This document shows positions 53,575-62,710 of a stretch of 64,000 bases of DNA, piece after piece. How positions within the stretch are numbered: position 1 is the first letter of the stretch; each line of letters opens with the position of its first letter. The DNA is from Hellea sp. Its GTDB lineage: Bacteria > Pseudomonadota > Alphaproteobacteria > Caulobacterales > Maricaulaceae. Position numbers and translations under genes: made by a program. Location: assembly GCA_013002305.1 (NCBI GenBank), contig JABDKG010000042.1:83039-147038 (forward strand), written 5' to 3'. A model generated the notes under the pieces. It worked only from the letters and a program-made list of their open reading frames with translations, was not told where the DNA came from and ran no database searches.

Positions 53575-53951
53575 GACCTTCTTGCTCGCGCACGCTCTCC
53601 GCATGATGGCCGCCCTATTTCGACACAACTCAATCCCGGTAATAATGGATCTAATCTTTCAAATATCCACAGCGCTATCTGTTCGAGAGCCGGTTGTTCC
53701 AGTCCATCAATTTCGTTTAACACGGAATGATCCAGTGGCTTAATCACTTCGGAGATAATCTTATCAATTTTCCAAAGATCCCGAATCCAGCCTTTTTCTT
53801 CTTGTGCATCGCCTTCAATGCGAACTGTGCCCTTGAAAGAATGGCCGTGAATTTTCTTGAATAAATCATTGGCATCGGCATGGCCGAAATAATGAGCGGC
53901 TTCGAATTGGAAGTCTTTTTCGATTTCAAATGTCAGGCCGGAACGGGTCAT
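53571..53951 (-). CDS. PTPS/QueD-family protein lacking the catalytic cysteine
   Basis: 126 residues. Zinc ligands H20 (FEAAHYFGH), H35 and H37 (IHGHSF) are kept, and the later LDHSVLN with the catalytic Asp-His and the Glu-rich C-terminal region are there. The Cys that precedes the HGH motif by four residues in QueD (C-x3-HGH) is Phe31 (FKKIHGH). So normal 6-pyruvoyl- or 6-carboxy-tetrahydropterin synthase chemistry is unlikely to run in the usual way. It starts a three-gene pterin unit with FolM and FolB. An altered pterin aldolase or tautomerase is possible. Confidence 0.8.
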   Translation of the reverse strand: MTRSGLTFEIEKDFQFEAAHYFGHADANDLFKKIHGHSFKGTVRIEGDAQEEKGWIRDLWKIDKIISEVIKPLDHSVLNEIDGLEQPALEQIALWIFERLDPLLPGLSCVEIGRPSCGERARARRS

Positions 53952-53957
53952 GACCTA

Positions 53958-54941
53958 TCAGCCTGAAGCCATTCCGTATTTCGCCTGTGCTGCAAGATAT
54001 AAAACATAGGCAAGGACAAATACTATACCGGTTCGTTTACCGATCGGATTACGTCCGAGAATATAGATGGTGAGCGCAACCATCGAGACGAGCATGACCC
54101 AAAAATCGAATATGAAAAACTCTTGCTTGAATCTCAGAGGTCCGGCCAACGAGGCGGCGCCGCCGACAGCGAATAGGTTGAATACATTAGAACCAAGTAC
54201 ATTGCCGATCGCGACTTCCGGATGTCCCCGATAGGCAGCAATAATGACGGTTGCGATCTCTGGCAATGACGTACCAATTGCGACAATTGTCAAACCAATT
54301 AAAGCTTTCGGGACGTTTAAAATTTCCGCGATATTGGTTGCGTGATCTACGATTAGCCGCCCGCCAATGACAAGGCCGACAAGGCCTATTATAACGAATA
54401 AAAATGACAACCATTGCCGAGTCGGAAGGCCATCTTCGCCCTCATCAATCTCCGTCATTTCGGCTAATATGGGGTCATCCGCTCCGCTTAATCCAAGACG
54501 AAACATCCAGGCAAGATAGATCAAGATGCCGGCAAATAATATGCCACCCTGCCACATCACCATGGGGTTGCCCAAAATGGCAAGGGAAATGAAAATAATT
54601 GTCGCCGCGACACATACAAAGGCGTTTCGCGCAACGCCCGGCATATTGGTCGGAATCGCCATAATAAGTGCAGGCAAACCAAGCGCGAGCAAAATGTTGG
54701 CAATGTTCGAACCGACGATATTTCCTGAGGCCAGTTCACTGGCCTCAATGCCGTCAATGACAGCCTGAACAGCTACGACGAGTTCCGGCGCGGATGTGCC
54801 GAATGCCACAATGGTCAAGCCGACTATAAGGGCGGGTATGCCCCAATGACGAGCAAGCGCTGCTGCGCCGCGAACCATCAGATCGCCGCCCACAATCAGG
54901 ATGACTATCCCAAGGGCTAATAGAGCAGAGCTAAGTAACAT
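53958..54941 (-). CDS. Calcium/sodium antiporter (YrbG-like)
   Basis: 327 residues, about ten helices in two inverted repeats. Both CaCA alpha-repeats are present: GTSAPELVVAVQA with GSNIANILLALGL in the first half, and GTSLPEIATVIIAA with GNVLGSNVFNLFAVGG in the second. It exchanges Ca2+ (or K+) for Na+ across the inner membrane. Its stop lies six bases before the PTPS gene start, so they may share a transcript. Confidence 0.92.
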   Translation of the reverse strand: MLLSSALLALGIVILIVGGDLMVRGAAALARHWGIPALIVGLTIVAFGTSAPELVVAVQAVIDGIEASELASGNIVGSNIANILLALGLPALIMAIPTNMPGVARNAFVCVAATIIFISLAILGNPMVMWQGGILFAGILIYLAWMFRLGLSGADDPILAEMTEIDEGEDGLPTRQWLSFLFVIIGLVGLVIGGRLIVDHATNIAEILNVPKALIGLTIVAIGTSLPEIATVIIAAYRGHPEVAIGNVLGSNVFNLFAVGGAASLAGPLRFKQEFFIFDFWVMLVSMVALTIYILGRNPIGKRTGIVFVLAYVLYLAAQAKYGMASG

Positions 54942-54956
54942 AGTGAAGAATAGGTC

Positions 54957-55091
54957 TTAGTCGAACCGTTTAAACTCAAGCAAATTCAAACCACCAAAAA
55001 ACAAGAAAAACAGCATAAATCCGAATATTGCCGGGTTTAGGCTGAATAGTCCGAAAACGCTCATGCCGCCGCCTGATAGAATAAGACTCAT
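54957..55091 (-). CDS. Small hydrophobic membrane protein, 44 residues
   Basis: MSLILSGGGMSVFGLFSLNP... with one transmembrane helix (AIFGFMLFFLFFGGLNLL) and a basic end (EFKRFD). GGGAGA lies five bases before the ATG. It ends 15 bases before the antiporter start and reads in the same direction. It resembles a small accessory membrane protein, but family unknown. Evidence is length, start site and hydrophobicity only. Confidence 0.5.
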   Translation of the reverse strand: MSLILSGGGMSVFGLFSLNPAIFGFMLFFLFFGGLNLLEFKRFD

Positions 55092-55204
55092 TGGGGTCTC
55101 CCATTTCAAAAATCTGCCATCCTATAACTCGCTTTGCTTTAAAGTCCAAGCCTTGTTGCGAGAGCGCGACATTTTTCCTAAGCTGCATGGCAAGAGGAGG
55201 ATTC

Positions 55205-55564
55205 ATGGCAAAAGTGCTGGGATTAGGCGGCGTATTTTTTCGCTGCGAAGACGTAGATGGCTATCGTAATTGGTGGGCCAAACATATGGGGATTGATGTC
55301 AAGGCGTGGGGTGCTTTCCAATGGGAGTCGGATGGAAAGAGTTTTACCATGATGTCACCGTTTCAGAAGGATTCTGATTACTTAGAGCCGTCGAGCGAAA
55401 AATTTATGATTAATCTGAGGGTGGATGACGTTAAAACTCTGATCGATCAGGCTAAAGCAGGCGGCGCAAAGATCGTTGGTAAGGTAGAAGACACAGAATA
55501 CGGTATTTTTGGCTGGTTTATTGATCCAGAAGGGATAAAGATAGAGTTGTGGCAGGAAAGCTGA
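55205..55564 (+). CDS. VOC-superfamily (glyoxalase-like) protein
   Basis: 119 residues from ATG 55205, with AGGAGG five bases upstream. Single VOC fold: LGGVFFRCEDVDGYRNWWAKHMGI at the start, FMINLRVDDVKTLIDQAKAGGAKIV, GIFGWFIDPEGIKIELWQ at the end. A Glu near the C-terminus is the metal ligand expected, but a full set of ligands is not obvious. Substrate unknown. Longer upstream in-frame codons to 55091 are not used, in my view. Confidence 0.85.
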   Translation: MAKVLGLGGVFFRCEDVDGYRNWWAKHMGIDVKAWGAFQWESDGKSFTMMSPFQKDSDYLEPSSEKFMINLRVDDVKTLIDQAKAGGAKIVGKVEDTEYGIFGWFIDPEGIKIELWQES

Positions 55565-55601
55565 CTCTGCTTGAAGAATTGATTAAGTCTAAGGAGACAG
55601 A

Positions 55602-56069
55602 ATGTTTGGAAATATTCCATTTGTAAAAGTAGCTGGACGCGGCATTAAGCAAGTGCTTGGCGTCAAGGAAACCAAAGAAAAGATCGAAAAGGAAATTGAC
55701 GATTTAGGTCTTGAAAAGGATGGTGTGGAAATTGACGTTGACGCAGACGGCAAGGTCAAAGTCGCCGGTAAGGCATCATCACAGGAAGCCAAAGAGAAAA
55801 TTTTACTGGCTGTCGGAAATATTTTTGGCGTCGCCGAAGTTAAAGACGACGTGGAAACAGAAGACGAGACAGAAAATTCCCAGCTTCACACAGTCGTCTC
55901 GGGTGACACACTTTGGAAAATCGCCAAAAAATATTACGGAAAAGGCTCGCGCTATCCCGAAATATTCGAAGCCAATCGTCCAATGCTAAGTCATCCTGAT
56001 AAGATTTATGTTGGTCAGGTGTTGCGCATACCGGCCGATAACACAGAGACAAAAACCGCAATGGTATAA
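55602..56069 (+). CDS. LysM/BON protein, Kbp (YgaU)-like
   Basis: 155 residues. An N-terminal BON domain (about 20-85, EIDVDADGKVKVAGKASSQEAKEKILLAVGNIFGVAEV) and a C-terminal LysM domain (about 95-145, HTVVSGDTLWKIAKKYYGKGSRYPEIFEANR). This is the arrangement of the E. coli potassium-binding protein Kbp. No signal peptide, as in Kbp. It is 37 bases after the VOC gene and precedes an L,D-transpeptidase. Confidence 0.88.
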   Translation: MFGNIPFVKVAGRGIKQVLGVKETKEKIEKEIDDLGLEKDGVEIDVDADGKVKVAGKASSQEAKEKILLAVGNIFGVAEVKDDVETEDETENSQLHTVVSGDTLWKIAKKYYGKGSRYPEIFEANRPMLSHPDKIYVGQVLRIPADNTETKTAMV

Positions 56070-56085
56070 GGTCAGTTCGGCGGAA

Positions 56086-56832
56086 ATGCTGAAGACCTTT
56101 ATATCATTATTATTATGGGCTATCCTTTTTGGGGTAGCCTGCGCTCAGGAAGTAAGTCCTCAAAACTCTTCCGATCGCGCGGTCAATTCGATTGACTACC
56201 AAACCCGTCTTTCCAGCAATCAATTGGATGATAGCGGCTTTAGTGCTGGGTCGCCCGTATTTATTCGGATTGTTAAAACTGTCGATGGTTCACTGCGTGA
56301 CGGCTATCTTGAGCTATTTTTGGAAAACCAAGACGGAGCGTATGGTCTTTATAAATCCTGGCCGATTTGCACTTTTTCAGGAGATTTGGGCCCGAAATTA
56401 AAAGAAGGCGATGGTCAGTCGCCTGAAGGATTTTACTTCGTCAGGCCGGGTCAAATGAACCCAAATTCGAGCTATCATTTAAGCTTTAACCTAGGATATC
56501 CCAACGCCTATGATCGGGCGTATGGGAGAACGGGAAGCTTTCTTATGGTGCACGGTGATTGCGTCTCTATCGGATGCTACGCAATGACGGATCCGGTGAT
56601 CGAAGAAATATACTCTGTGATGACCGATGCTTTTGACAATGGGCAGCCATTTATTCGTGTCCATGCTTTTCCGTTTCCCATGACGACCGGAAATCTAGAA
56701 AAATACCAGCAAGATCCGAATATAGATTATTGGCGAAATTTGAAAGAGGGCTGGGATTGGTTTGAAACGAGTGGTCAGCCGCCAAATGTAACGGTTTCAG
56801 AAAAGAAATATCAATTCTCAGCCCCTGATTAG
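56086..56832 (+). CDS. L,D-transpeptidase (YkuD family)
   Basis: 248 residues from ATG 56086, after a signal peptide (TFISLLLWAILFGVACA). The YkuD active site reads HGDCVSIGCYAMTD, with Cys in SIGC and His in VHGD. It is of the YafK-like type that cuts or makes 3-3 cross-links or attaches lipoprotein to peptidoglycan. Downstream of the LysM/BON gene, with 16 bases between. A role in wall remodelling in the periplasm is likely. Confidence 0.85.
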   Translation: MLKTFISLLLWAILFGVACAQEVSPQNSSDRAVNSIDYQTRLSSNQLDDSGFSAGSPVFIRIVKTVDGSLRDGYLELFLENQDGAYGLYKSWPICTFSGDLGPKLKEGDGQSPEGFYFVRPGQMNPNSSYHLSFNLGYPNAYDRAYGRTGSFLMVHGDCVSIGCYAMTDPVIEEIYSVMTDAFDNGQPFIRVHAFPFPMTTGNLEKYQQDPNIDYWRNLKEGWDWFETSGQPPNVTVSEKKYQFSAPD

Positions 56833-57899
56833 CCGGTATTACATTGTCCCTCGAGGCTTGAGATCCAATCTTCTATCAATGCTACGCCTTCTTCATGGGA
56901 GAGTGACCGGCCAAGCTCAGGCATCATGATCGCTGGATTTGTCGAGGCCATCCGGAAAGTGAAAATAGAATTTTCCGGCTGTCCGGGGATAATGCCATAT
57001 TTGCGATTGCCTGTTCCAGTACCGGCCGCGATCGGCGTTTTGCAGATGCCCAGATTAGGCCCAAGGACGGTTGTAGGTTCGAGGTGAAGACCGGATGTGT
57101 CGGCCGGCCCCACACGGCTGTGGCAGTGTGAGCAATTTATGTCGAGATAGGCCCGCGCCCGATCATTAAGGCCAGCTGACTGGTCGGTCCAATCGACATT
57201 TCGAAAAACTGGCTCAGGTGCCGAAACATTAAACAGCGAGCTATCTTGCAAATGCCGAATTTTTGGCCCGATCGGAACGATTTCGCGTGTCGTATTATTT
57301 GTGGCATGGCAGCCCGAACATTGATTGGCATCTGGCACCAGATAGGCAAACTCGGATTTCGCGTCGCCCTCGACAAGTGTCAGTTTTTTGATATCGCCTG
57401 CGCGTTTCAATTCTGCACGGGTTTGTTGTTCGTTCCAGACATAGGGCAGGGCGTCCCACCCATCGTCGCGGCGCACCAATAGGCGTGTCTCGATCAGGTG
57501 CAGCTCAGATATGTTGAGTTTCCCCTCAGACGCCGTCAAAGAGGCTGATAATTTGAGCACTTCATTTTCGCCTGCTCCGGCGGGGTAATAAAAAGTCTTG
57601 GATATAATTGTCCCGACAGGAAATTCAATTACATCACCATCCGCGCCGAGCCGGGGCGTCTTTCCCTCCGGAATATGAACGGTACGAAGTTTGTGAGCGT
57701 AATCACTGAAAAGCGGTGTAATCAGATCATATTCAAAACTGCCTTTGCCCAGATAGAGCGTGTCCCCATCGCTTTCAACAATGCCCCAATCGGACAGCAT
57801 AGCCGGATTGGCATCGGCATGAAAATTTGGGGTCGGTGATTTTCCTTGTGAACAGGCGTTTATGAGAAGGACAAGAAAGAAAAGAGGCCAAATCCTCAC
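56829..57899 (-). CDS. Di-haem c-type cytochrome lipoprotein (SO2930/HNE_0200-like)
   Basis: 356 residues from GTG 57899, which overlaps the upstream TGA (GTGA). A signal sequence (WPLFFLVLLINAC) ends in a lipobox Cys. The body has two CxxCH haem motifs: CSGCH in ANQCSGCHATNN and CSHCH in INCSHCHSRVG. The plan matches the TIGR03806-like family with a partner beta-helix protein. It should transfer electrons on the outside of the membrane. Overlaps the L,D-transpeptidase stop by four bases (convergent). Confidence 0.82.
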   Translation of the reverse strand: MRIWPLFFLVLLINACSQGKSPTPNFHADANPAMLSDWGIVESDGDTLYLGKGSFEYDLITPLFSDYAHKLRTVHIPEGKTPRLGADGDVIEFPVGTIISKTFYYPAGAGENEVLKLSASLTASEGKLNISELHLIETRLLVRRDDGWDALPYVWNEQQTRAELKRAGDIKKLTLVEGDAKSEFAYLVPDANQCSGCHATNNTTREIVPIGPKIRHLQDSSLFNVSAPEPVFRNVDWTDQSAGLNDRARAYLDINCSHCHSRVGPADTSGLHLEPTTVLGPNLGICKTPIAAGTGTGNRKYGIIPGQPENSIFTFRMASTNPAIMMPELGRSLSHEEGVALIEDWISSLEGQCNTG

Positions 57900-59143
57900 A
57901 GCGCAACTTTGGTTTCGCCCAATTTGGGGAGCTCGCACGTGATTTTTTCGCCGTCCAGAATGGCGGGGTTCTTAAATCCATTCGGCCCATCAGCATTTAA
58001 AATCTGAATATCGCCATTTTGGACGCAAATCCGGTGCTCCAGCGTGATCTCGCCATCGACCATTTTCTCGGGGTCAGCAAAGCCATCCCACAAAATGTCC
58101 GGGAAAGCCCCGTCTTTGCCAAACATGATCATTTTTAGGCCGCCAAGTTCCAGCCCGTCCGGGCTTTCCCCGCCCCCTGAAAATTTATTTCCGTATATAA
58201 AAATGCCTTCGGGAAAAGGATCAAAACTTTCAGCTTTGCTCATGCCGTCATATCCGGTCGAATAGACGCTGGAGATAATCACATTGGCGGTTTTATTGTC
58301 GCGAATGTCATTGTCGAAAATTTCGACCTTGTCGTTGGAATTAATGACGACGCCAGAACCAGCTGGTACTGAGGCAACGGGCGTTCCCGCATGGCCAAAA
58401 TTTTTGGTGTTGTTTTCATAGACTTGATTGTCAAATACGCGTGTCGAATGACCTTCCTGCGGTAGGTTCGGCATATTGAAAACAAGAATACCACCCGTAT
58501 TATTTGTGGCTATATTCCCAAAGACATCCGCACCGACCGAATTTTCGACTTCGATGCCCGCCACATTATATTCGGCGCGATTATTGCGAACAACAATGTT
58601 TTTTGACTGTCCAACATAAATGCCCGCATCGGACGCGCCGATGGCGATGGAGTTTTCAACCAATACATTCTCGCACTGAACAGGATAAATCCCGTACGCG
58701 CCATTTTCTGTTTTCGGCCCGCCCGTCCATTCCGTGCGGATTCCGCTGATCTTGATATTTTTGCCCTCATTGACCTTCAGCGCGTCGCCAATGGAATCGA
58801 CAATGGCGAGGTTTTCAATCGTAAAGTCATTTGCTGTCACAAGAAGGCCTTCTGCCCCCGCCAGCTGATCTTTGAACGATAGAATTGTTTTGTCCTGACC
58901 CGCGCCGCGAATTGTGACCCCATCGACTTTAAGCGAAAGGCTGCGTTCAAATGCATAAGTGCCCGCGGGAATTTCAATCACATCACCGGGTTTGGCATCC
59001 AGGAACCTTTCCTGAAGGCTTGCCGCGAACTCAGCGGTGGTCGGCGCCAATATTTCTTCAGCCTGCGCCTGTTTGGCGTCTTCGTTAGCGCCGCAAGCAG
59101 TTAAAGCCAAAGCTGCAATCCCAATTAGTAAATTATTCCGCAT
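57896..59143 (-). CDS. Parallel beta-helix lipoprotein
   Basis: 415 residues from ATG 59143 with GGAGG six bases upstream. A lipoprotein signal (LLIGIAALALTAC). A parallel beta-helix fold in residues about 60-330 with repeated NITIENLAIVD, KNIKISG, NVLVENS, KNIVVRNN, GADVFGN and KVEIFDND turns, resembling NosD/TIGR03805 proteins. It forms a conserved pair with the di-haem cytochrome lipoprotein downstream. A structural or substrate-binding role is likely; no catalytic site was recognised. Confidence 0.8.
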   Translation of the reverse strand: MRNNLLIGIAALALTACGANEDAKQAQAEEILAPTTAEFAASLQERFLDAKPGDVIEIPAGTYAFERSLSLKVDGVTIRGAGQDKTILSFKDQLAGAEGLLVTANDFTIENLAIVDSIGDALKVNEGKNIKISGIRTEWTGGPKTENGAYGIYPVQCENVLVENSIAIGASDAGIYVGQSKNIVVRNNRAEYNVAGIEVENSVGADVFGNIATNNTGGILVFNMPNLPQEGHSTRVFDNQVYENNTKNFGHAGTPVASVPAGSGVVINSNDKVEIFDNDIRDNKTANVIISSVYSTGYDGMSKAESFDPFPEGIFIYGNKFSGGGESPDGLELGGLKMIMFGKDGAFPDILWDGFADPEKMVDGEITLEHRICVQNGDIQILNADGPNGFKNPAILDGEKITCELPKLGETKVAL

Positions 59144-59615
59144 AATGTCCTCCAAGACACAAATATAAGCGAGGGTCGCTATTTCCTGCAACCGAATAAT
59201 CATTTGTGCGAAGATGGGAGTAAAAACACGGACGCGGCGACGTCATCGAGAGAGAGAAATGATGGTCGCCGCGTCCGCTGCGTGTTCTGTGGACCGGAAA
59301 AACCAGCCACCCTGGGGGGATAGGGACGTCACAGAGGGGACGCACGCAAGTTCTGTTATGCACAATTGATTTGAATTCTTGCTGAATGGCTCTGTTATTT
59401 TTCGTTCATTAATGTGACAAAAAGTTCATGTGCAAGGTGGTGAAAATTTATCCTGCGCGCAAAAATGACGGTACATTCTGCTTCAGGGTGTGCCGAATCT
59501 GCAACAGTTCGCGCAAAAACGACGGGCTGTCGTTAAAAATTCACTTTATGTGAAAAACAGCTGTCGCGAATCATGTTTAGTGGCAGCAATGAAATTAGGT
59601 TAATGGAGTTTCTTC
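59144..59615. other. 472-base divergent regulatory spacer with 12-base perfect inverted repeat
   Basis: Spacer between the beta-helix gene (minus) and the TonB receptor (plus). It contains GGACGCGGCGAC (59230-59241) and its exact complement GTCGCCGCGTCC (59265-59276) with a 23-base loop. In the minus direction the arm is followed by GTGTTTTTAC, like a weak terminator; the rest is AT-rich. It carries promoters for both genes, but none could be assigned with confidence. No coding frame was found. Confidence 0.6.
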
Positions 59616-62600
59616 GTGAAAAATTCAATTCGTACAGGCTTATTATCAAGCGTTTTTGCCACCAGTGCTGTGGCTTTGTCCCTTACTTTAGCTGCGCCAG
59701 CTGTCGCGCAGGTTACGACTTCTGAGATCGTTGGTTCGGTATCTGATGGTTCAGGTGCGGCCATTTCGGGCGCAACAGTTACTATTCAAAACACCGCAAC
59801 AGGTTTTTCGCGGACCGTGACTACAGATAGTTCGGGGAATTTTAATGCTAGAAACCTTTCGACCAGTGGTCGCTACAACGTATCGGTTACACGGTCTGGA
59901 TTTCAGGGCGAGCGTGTGGAAGATATCGCATTGTCTCTTGGCGCCGCCTCAGTTCTTGCGTTTAATCTCGATACTTTAGTTGGTGACGACGAAATTATTG
60001 TCGTAGCGCAAAGAACAGTTCTGGCCGATGTTGCCGTAGGTCCATCAGCGAGTTTCGGAATTGCAGAACTTGAAAACGCACCCGCGATCAACCGCAATAT
60101 TGCAGATATTGTTCGGCTAGACCCGCGGGTTTATGTCGACGAGTCTCGGGGCGACATTAATGCCGTCCAGTGTGTCGGACAAAGTTCTCGTTTTAACTCG
60201 GTTACTCTCGATGGTGTTACCATGAATGACGCGTTTGGCCTGAATGCCAATGGTTATCCAACCGAAAGAATGCCTTTCCCGTTTGACGCCCTTGATCAGG
60301 TGTCCGTCGAAATCGCGCCTTTTGATGTAAAATATGGCGGATTTACAGCTTGTAACATCAATTCCGTGACGAAATCTGGTACCAACGAATTTCACGGCGG
60401 TGCCTTCATTGATTATACAGATCAGAGCCTTCGAGGCGGCGAAGCTGATGACGTATCTATTACGTTCGATCCATTTGAAGAAATTCGTTACGGCGTAAAT
60501 GTCAACGGCCCAATTATTAAAGACAAATTGTTCTTTAACGTCGCTTACGAAAAGCTTGAGGGGGCAAATACTTTTAGTACTGCAGCGCTCCGGGAAGGAT
60601 TTGTTACCCAAGCCGAAGTTGATCAAATTGCAGAAATTGCAAATCGAGTTTATCAATATGATCCAGGCTTTATCCCAACAAGTTTTGACAATGAAGATGA
60701 AAAAATTCTCGTAAAGCTTGACTGGAACATCAACAATGCACACCGCGCAGCATTTACCTATAACTATAATGATGGCTTTAATATTACGCGGTCCGATGGT
60801 GACAGTAATGAACTCGAGTTCTCTAATCACTTCTATGAACGCGGCGCGGCGCTCAATTCCTATGTCGGCGCACTATATTCAGATTGGTCTGATAATTTTT
60901 CGACGGAATTCAGAGTTGGTTACCTAAATCTCGACAATCGTCAGCAATCTATTGGTGGCAATGATTTTGGCGAAATGCAAATTAGGACCGCAAATGGCGG
61001 AACTGTTTACATTGGCGGCGATGATAGCCGGCAATCCAATAAACTGGCCTATGATCAGTGGGACGTGTCTGCCCGGGCTTTTTACGATATGGGCGATCAC
61101 CACTTCTCATTCGGTGCGGAACGGAAAGATCTCGATATCTTCAATTTGTTCGTCCAGCATACAGAAACAGAAATTCGTTTTGATAGTATTGCCGATTTTG
61201 ACAATCAGCTTGCCCAGCGGATTTACTACAACAATGCGCCGTCCCATAATCCCGACGATGCTGCGGCCGATTGGGGATACGCGATTAATACAGTTTACGG
61301 ACAAGATGACTTTGACCTCAGCGATGATCTTACGCTGATCGCTGGTCTTAGATATGATTGGTACACAACGAGTGATCTTCCGACCGAAAATCCGGGATTT
61401 GTTGCGGATTATGGTTTCTCAAACTCGCAAAACCTTGACGGCAAAGGATTATTGCAACCTCGCGTCGGATTTAAATGGGACGCGACTGACGTCGTCCAAC
61501 TACGCGGCGGCGTCGCTCGATATTCCGGTGGTAACCCGAACGTTTGGTTGTCTAATAATTACTCAGCTAACAATATCGACCAAGTTGGTGCTTTGGCCCG
61601 TGCAGGTCGCGGCGCGTTCTCTAACGTTTCGGCGATTGATTTGTCGACTCTGATGTATTCCGGCGCTGAAGCTGGCGTACCAAATAGTGCCGGCTGGGCA
61701 ATTCCGAACGTCGTTTATAATGATGTTTCGACAGGCATGGGTTCAAATTTCGAACTTAATTATTTGGATCCGGATTTCAAAATTCCATCTGATTGGAAAT
61801 TTTCTCTTGGCGGGTCTTGGGCACCCGATCTTTCCGACAGTGCGGAATGGTTATTCCAAGCTGACGTGTTGGTTTCAAAAAGTAAGGATACAGCGATTGT
61901 GAAACGTGGGGATCTTGTCGCCACAGGTACTCAAACAGTCAACGGGGTGACGGTTCCAACTTACTCGAGTCCAAACATGGATAGCTTTGTGTTGACCAAT
62001 AGTTCTGTTGGAAATGAGGCGTTTGTTGCCTCGCTCGGAGCTTCAGTGAAGTTAGACAATGGATTGGATTTTACGCTCGGTTACGCTTATTCGGATGCCA
62101 AAGATGTTCAGCCGATGACAAGCTCGGTCGCATTCTCGAACTACAACAACAGAGCTTACATCGATCCTCAAGAAGAGGTTTTGGCGACGTCTAATTACAA
62201 TATTAAGCACCGCATAACCGGTTCCGCTAAATATTCGAAGGATTTCTGGAAAAACTATGACACGAACTTTTTCTTGTTTATGACCCATACGTCTGGACGG
62301 CCTTATAGTAGAGTTGATGATAATCCGAACAACTACTATAATTTCACGCCTTTCCTTGACGGCGGCGGCGTTCTGCTCCCAGGCACAGTCAGAAACGAAT
62401 TTACGGGGCCTTCTTGGACTAAAATGGACATCAAAATATCCCAAGATCTTCCAGGTTTCCGCGCCGATGATAGGGCTCAAGTATTTGTCGTTATTGATAA
62501 CTTCACGAACTTTATCGATAGCGATTGGGGCGATTTGCGCTCTCCGAGCTTCCCAAGAGCTTTGAACTCAAGTCAGAACCCATCTTTGGTTGCTGATCCT

Positions 62601-62642
62601 TCAGTGTTTGAAGTTCGTTTCGGCGCGTCTTACGACTTCTAA
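59616..62642 (+). CDS. Oar-like TonB-dependent receptor with CarboxypepD_reg domain
   Basis: 1008 residues from GTG 59616 (GGAG eight bases upstream). Signal peptide, then carboxypeptidase-regulatory-like domain (about 35-115, EIVGSVSDGSGAAISGATVTIQNTATG), plug (about 125-260, with GVTMNDAFGLNANGYPTERMPFPFDALDQVSVEIAPFDVKYGGFTACNINSVTKSGTNEF) and a long beta-barrel ending in FEVRFGASYDF. Cys residues in the plug (NAVQC and TACNI) could form a disulfide. It imports an unknown large substrate. A divergent lipoprotein pair is its neighbour. Confidence 0.92.
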   Translation: MKNSIRTGLLSSVFATSAVALSLTLAAPAVAQVTTSEIVGSVSDGSGAAISGATVTIQNTATGFSRTVTTDSSGNFNARNLSTSGRYNVSVTRSGFQGERVEDIALSLGAASVLAFNLDTLVGDDEIIVVAQRTVLADVAVGPSASFGIAELENAPAINRNIADIVRLDPRVYVDESRGDINAVQCVGQSSRFNSVTLDGVTMNDAFGLNANGYPTERMPFPFDALDQVSVEIAPFDVKYGGFTACNINSVTKSGTNEFHGGAFIDYTDQSLRGGEADDVSITFDPFEEIRYGVNVNGPIIKDKLFFNVAYEKLEGANTFSTAALREGFVTQAEVDQIAEIANRVYQYDPGFIPTSFDNEDEKILVKLDWNINNAHRAAFTYNYNDGFNITRSDGDSNELEFSNHFYERGAALNSYVGALYSDWSDNFSTEFRVGYLNLDNRQQSIGGNDFGEMQIRTANGGTVYIGGDDSRQSNKLAYDQWDVSARAFYDMGDHHFSFGAERKDLDIFNLFVQHTETEIRFDSIADFDNQLAQRIYYNNAPSHNPDDAAADWGYAINTVYGQDDFDLSDDLTLIAGLRYDWYTTSDLPTENPGFVADYGFSNSQNLDGKGLLQPRVGFKWDATDVVQLRGGVARYSGGNPNVWLSNNYSANNIDQVGALARAGRGAFSNVSAIDLSTLMYSGAEAGVPNSAGWAIPNVVYNDVSTGMGSNFELNYLDPDFKIPSDWKFSLGGSWAPDLSDSAEWLFQADVLVSKSKDTAIVKRGDLVATGTQTVNGVTVPTYSSPNMDSFVLTNSSVGNEAFVASLGASVKLDNGLDFTLGYAYSDAKDVQPMTSSVAFSNYNNRAYIDPQEEVLATSNYNIKHRITGSAKYSKDFWKNYDTNFFLFMTHTSGRPYSRVDDNPNNYYNFTPFLDGGGVLLPGTVRNEFTGPSWTKMDIKISQDLPGFRADDRAQVFVVIDNFTNFIDSDWGDLRSPSFPRALNSSQNPSLVADPSVFEVRFGASYDF

Positions 62643-62664
62643 GATCGCTTGGAACAAAAATTAA

Positions 62665-62693
62665 GGCGGGCTTGCGGGCCCGCCTTTTTTTTT
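62665..62693 (+). terminator. Intrinsic terminator of the TonB receptor gene
   Basis: GGCGGGC (62665-62671) and GCCCGCC (62678-62684) with a six-base loop, then nine T residues. It follows the receptor stop by 22 bases. Textbook rho-independent terminator. Confidence 0.95.
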
Positions 62694-62710
62694 GGGATTG
62701 GAATTGGTGT

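Noticed and set aside
53571..53951. Annotation as queD
   Set aside because: The catalytic Cys is missing, and no queC, queE or queF gene is nearby; the neighbours are pterin/folate genes.
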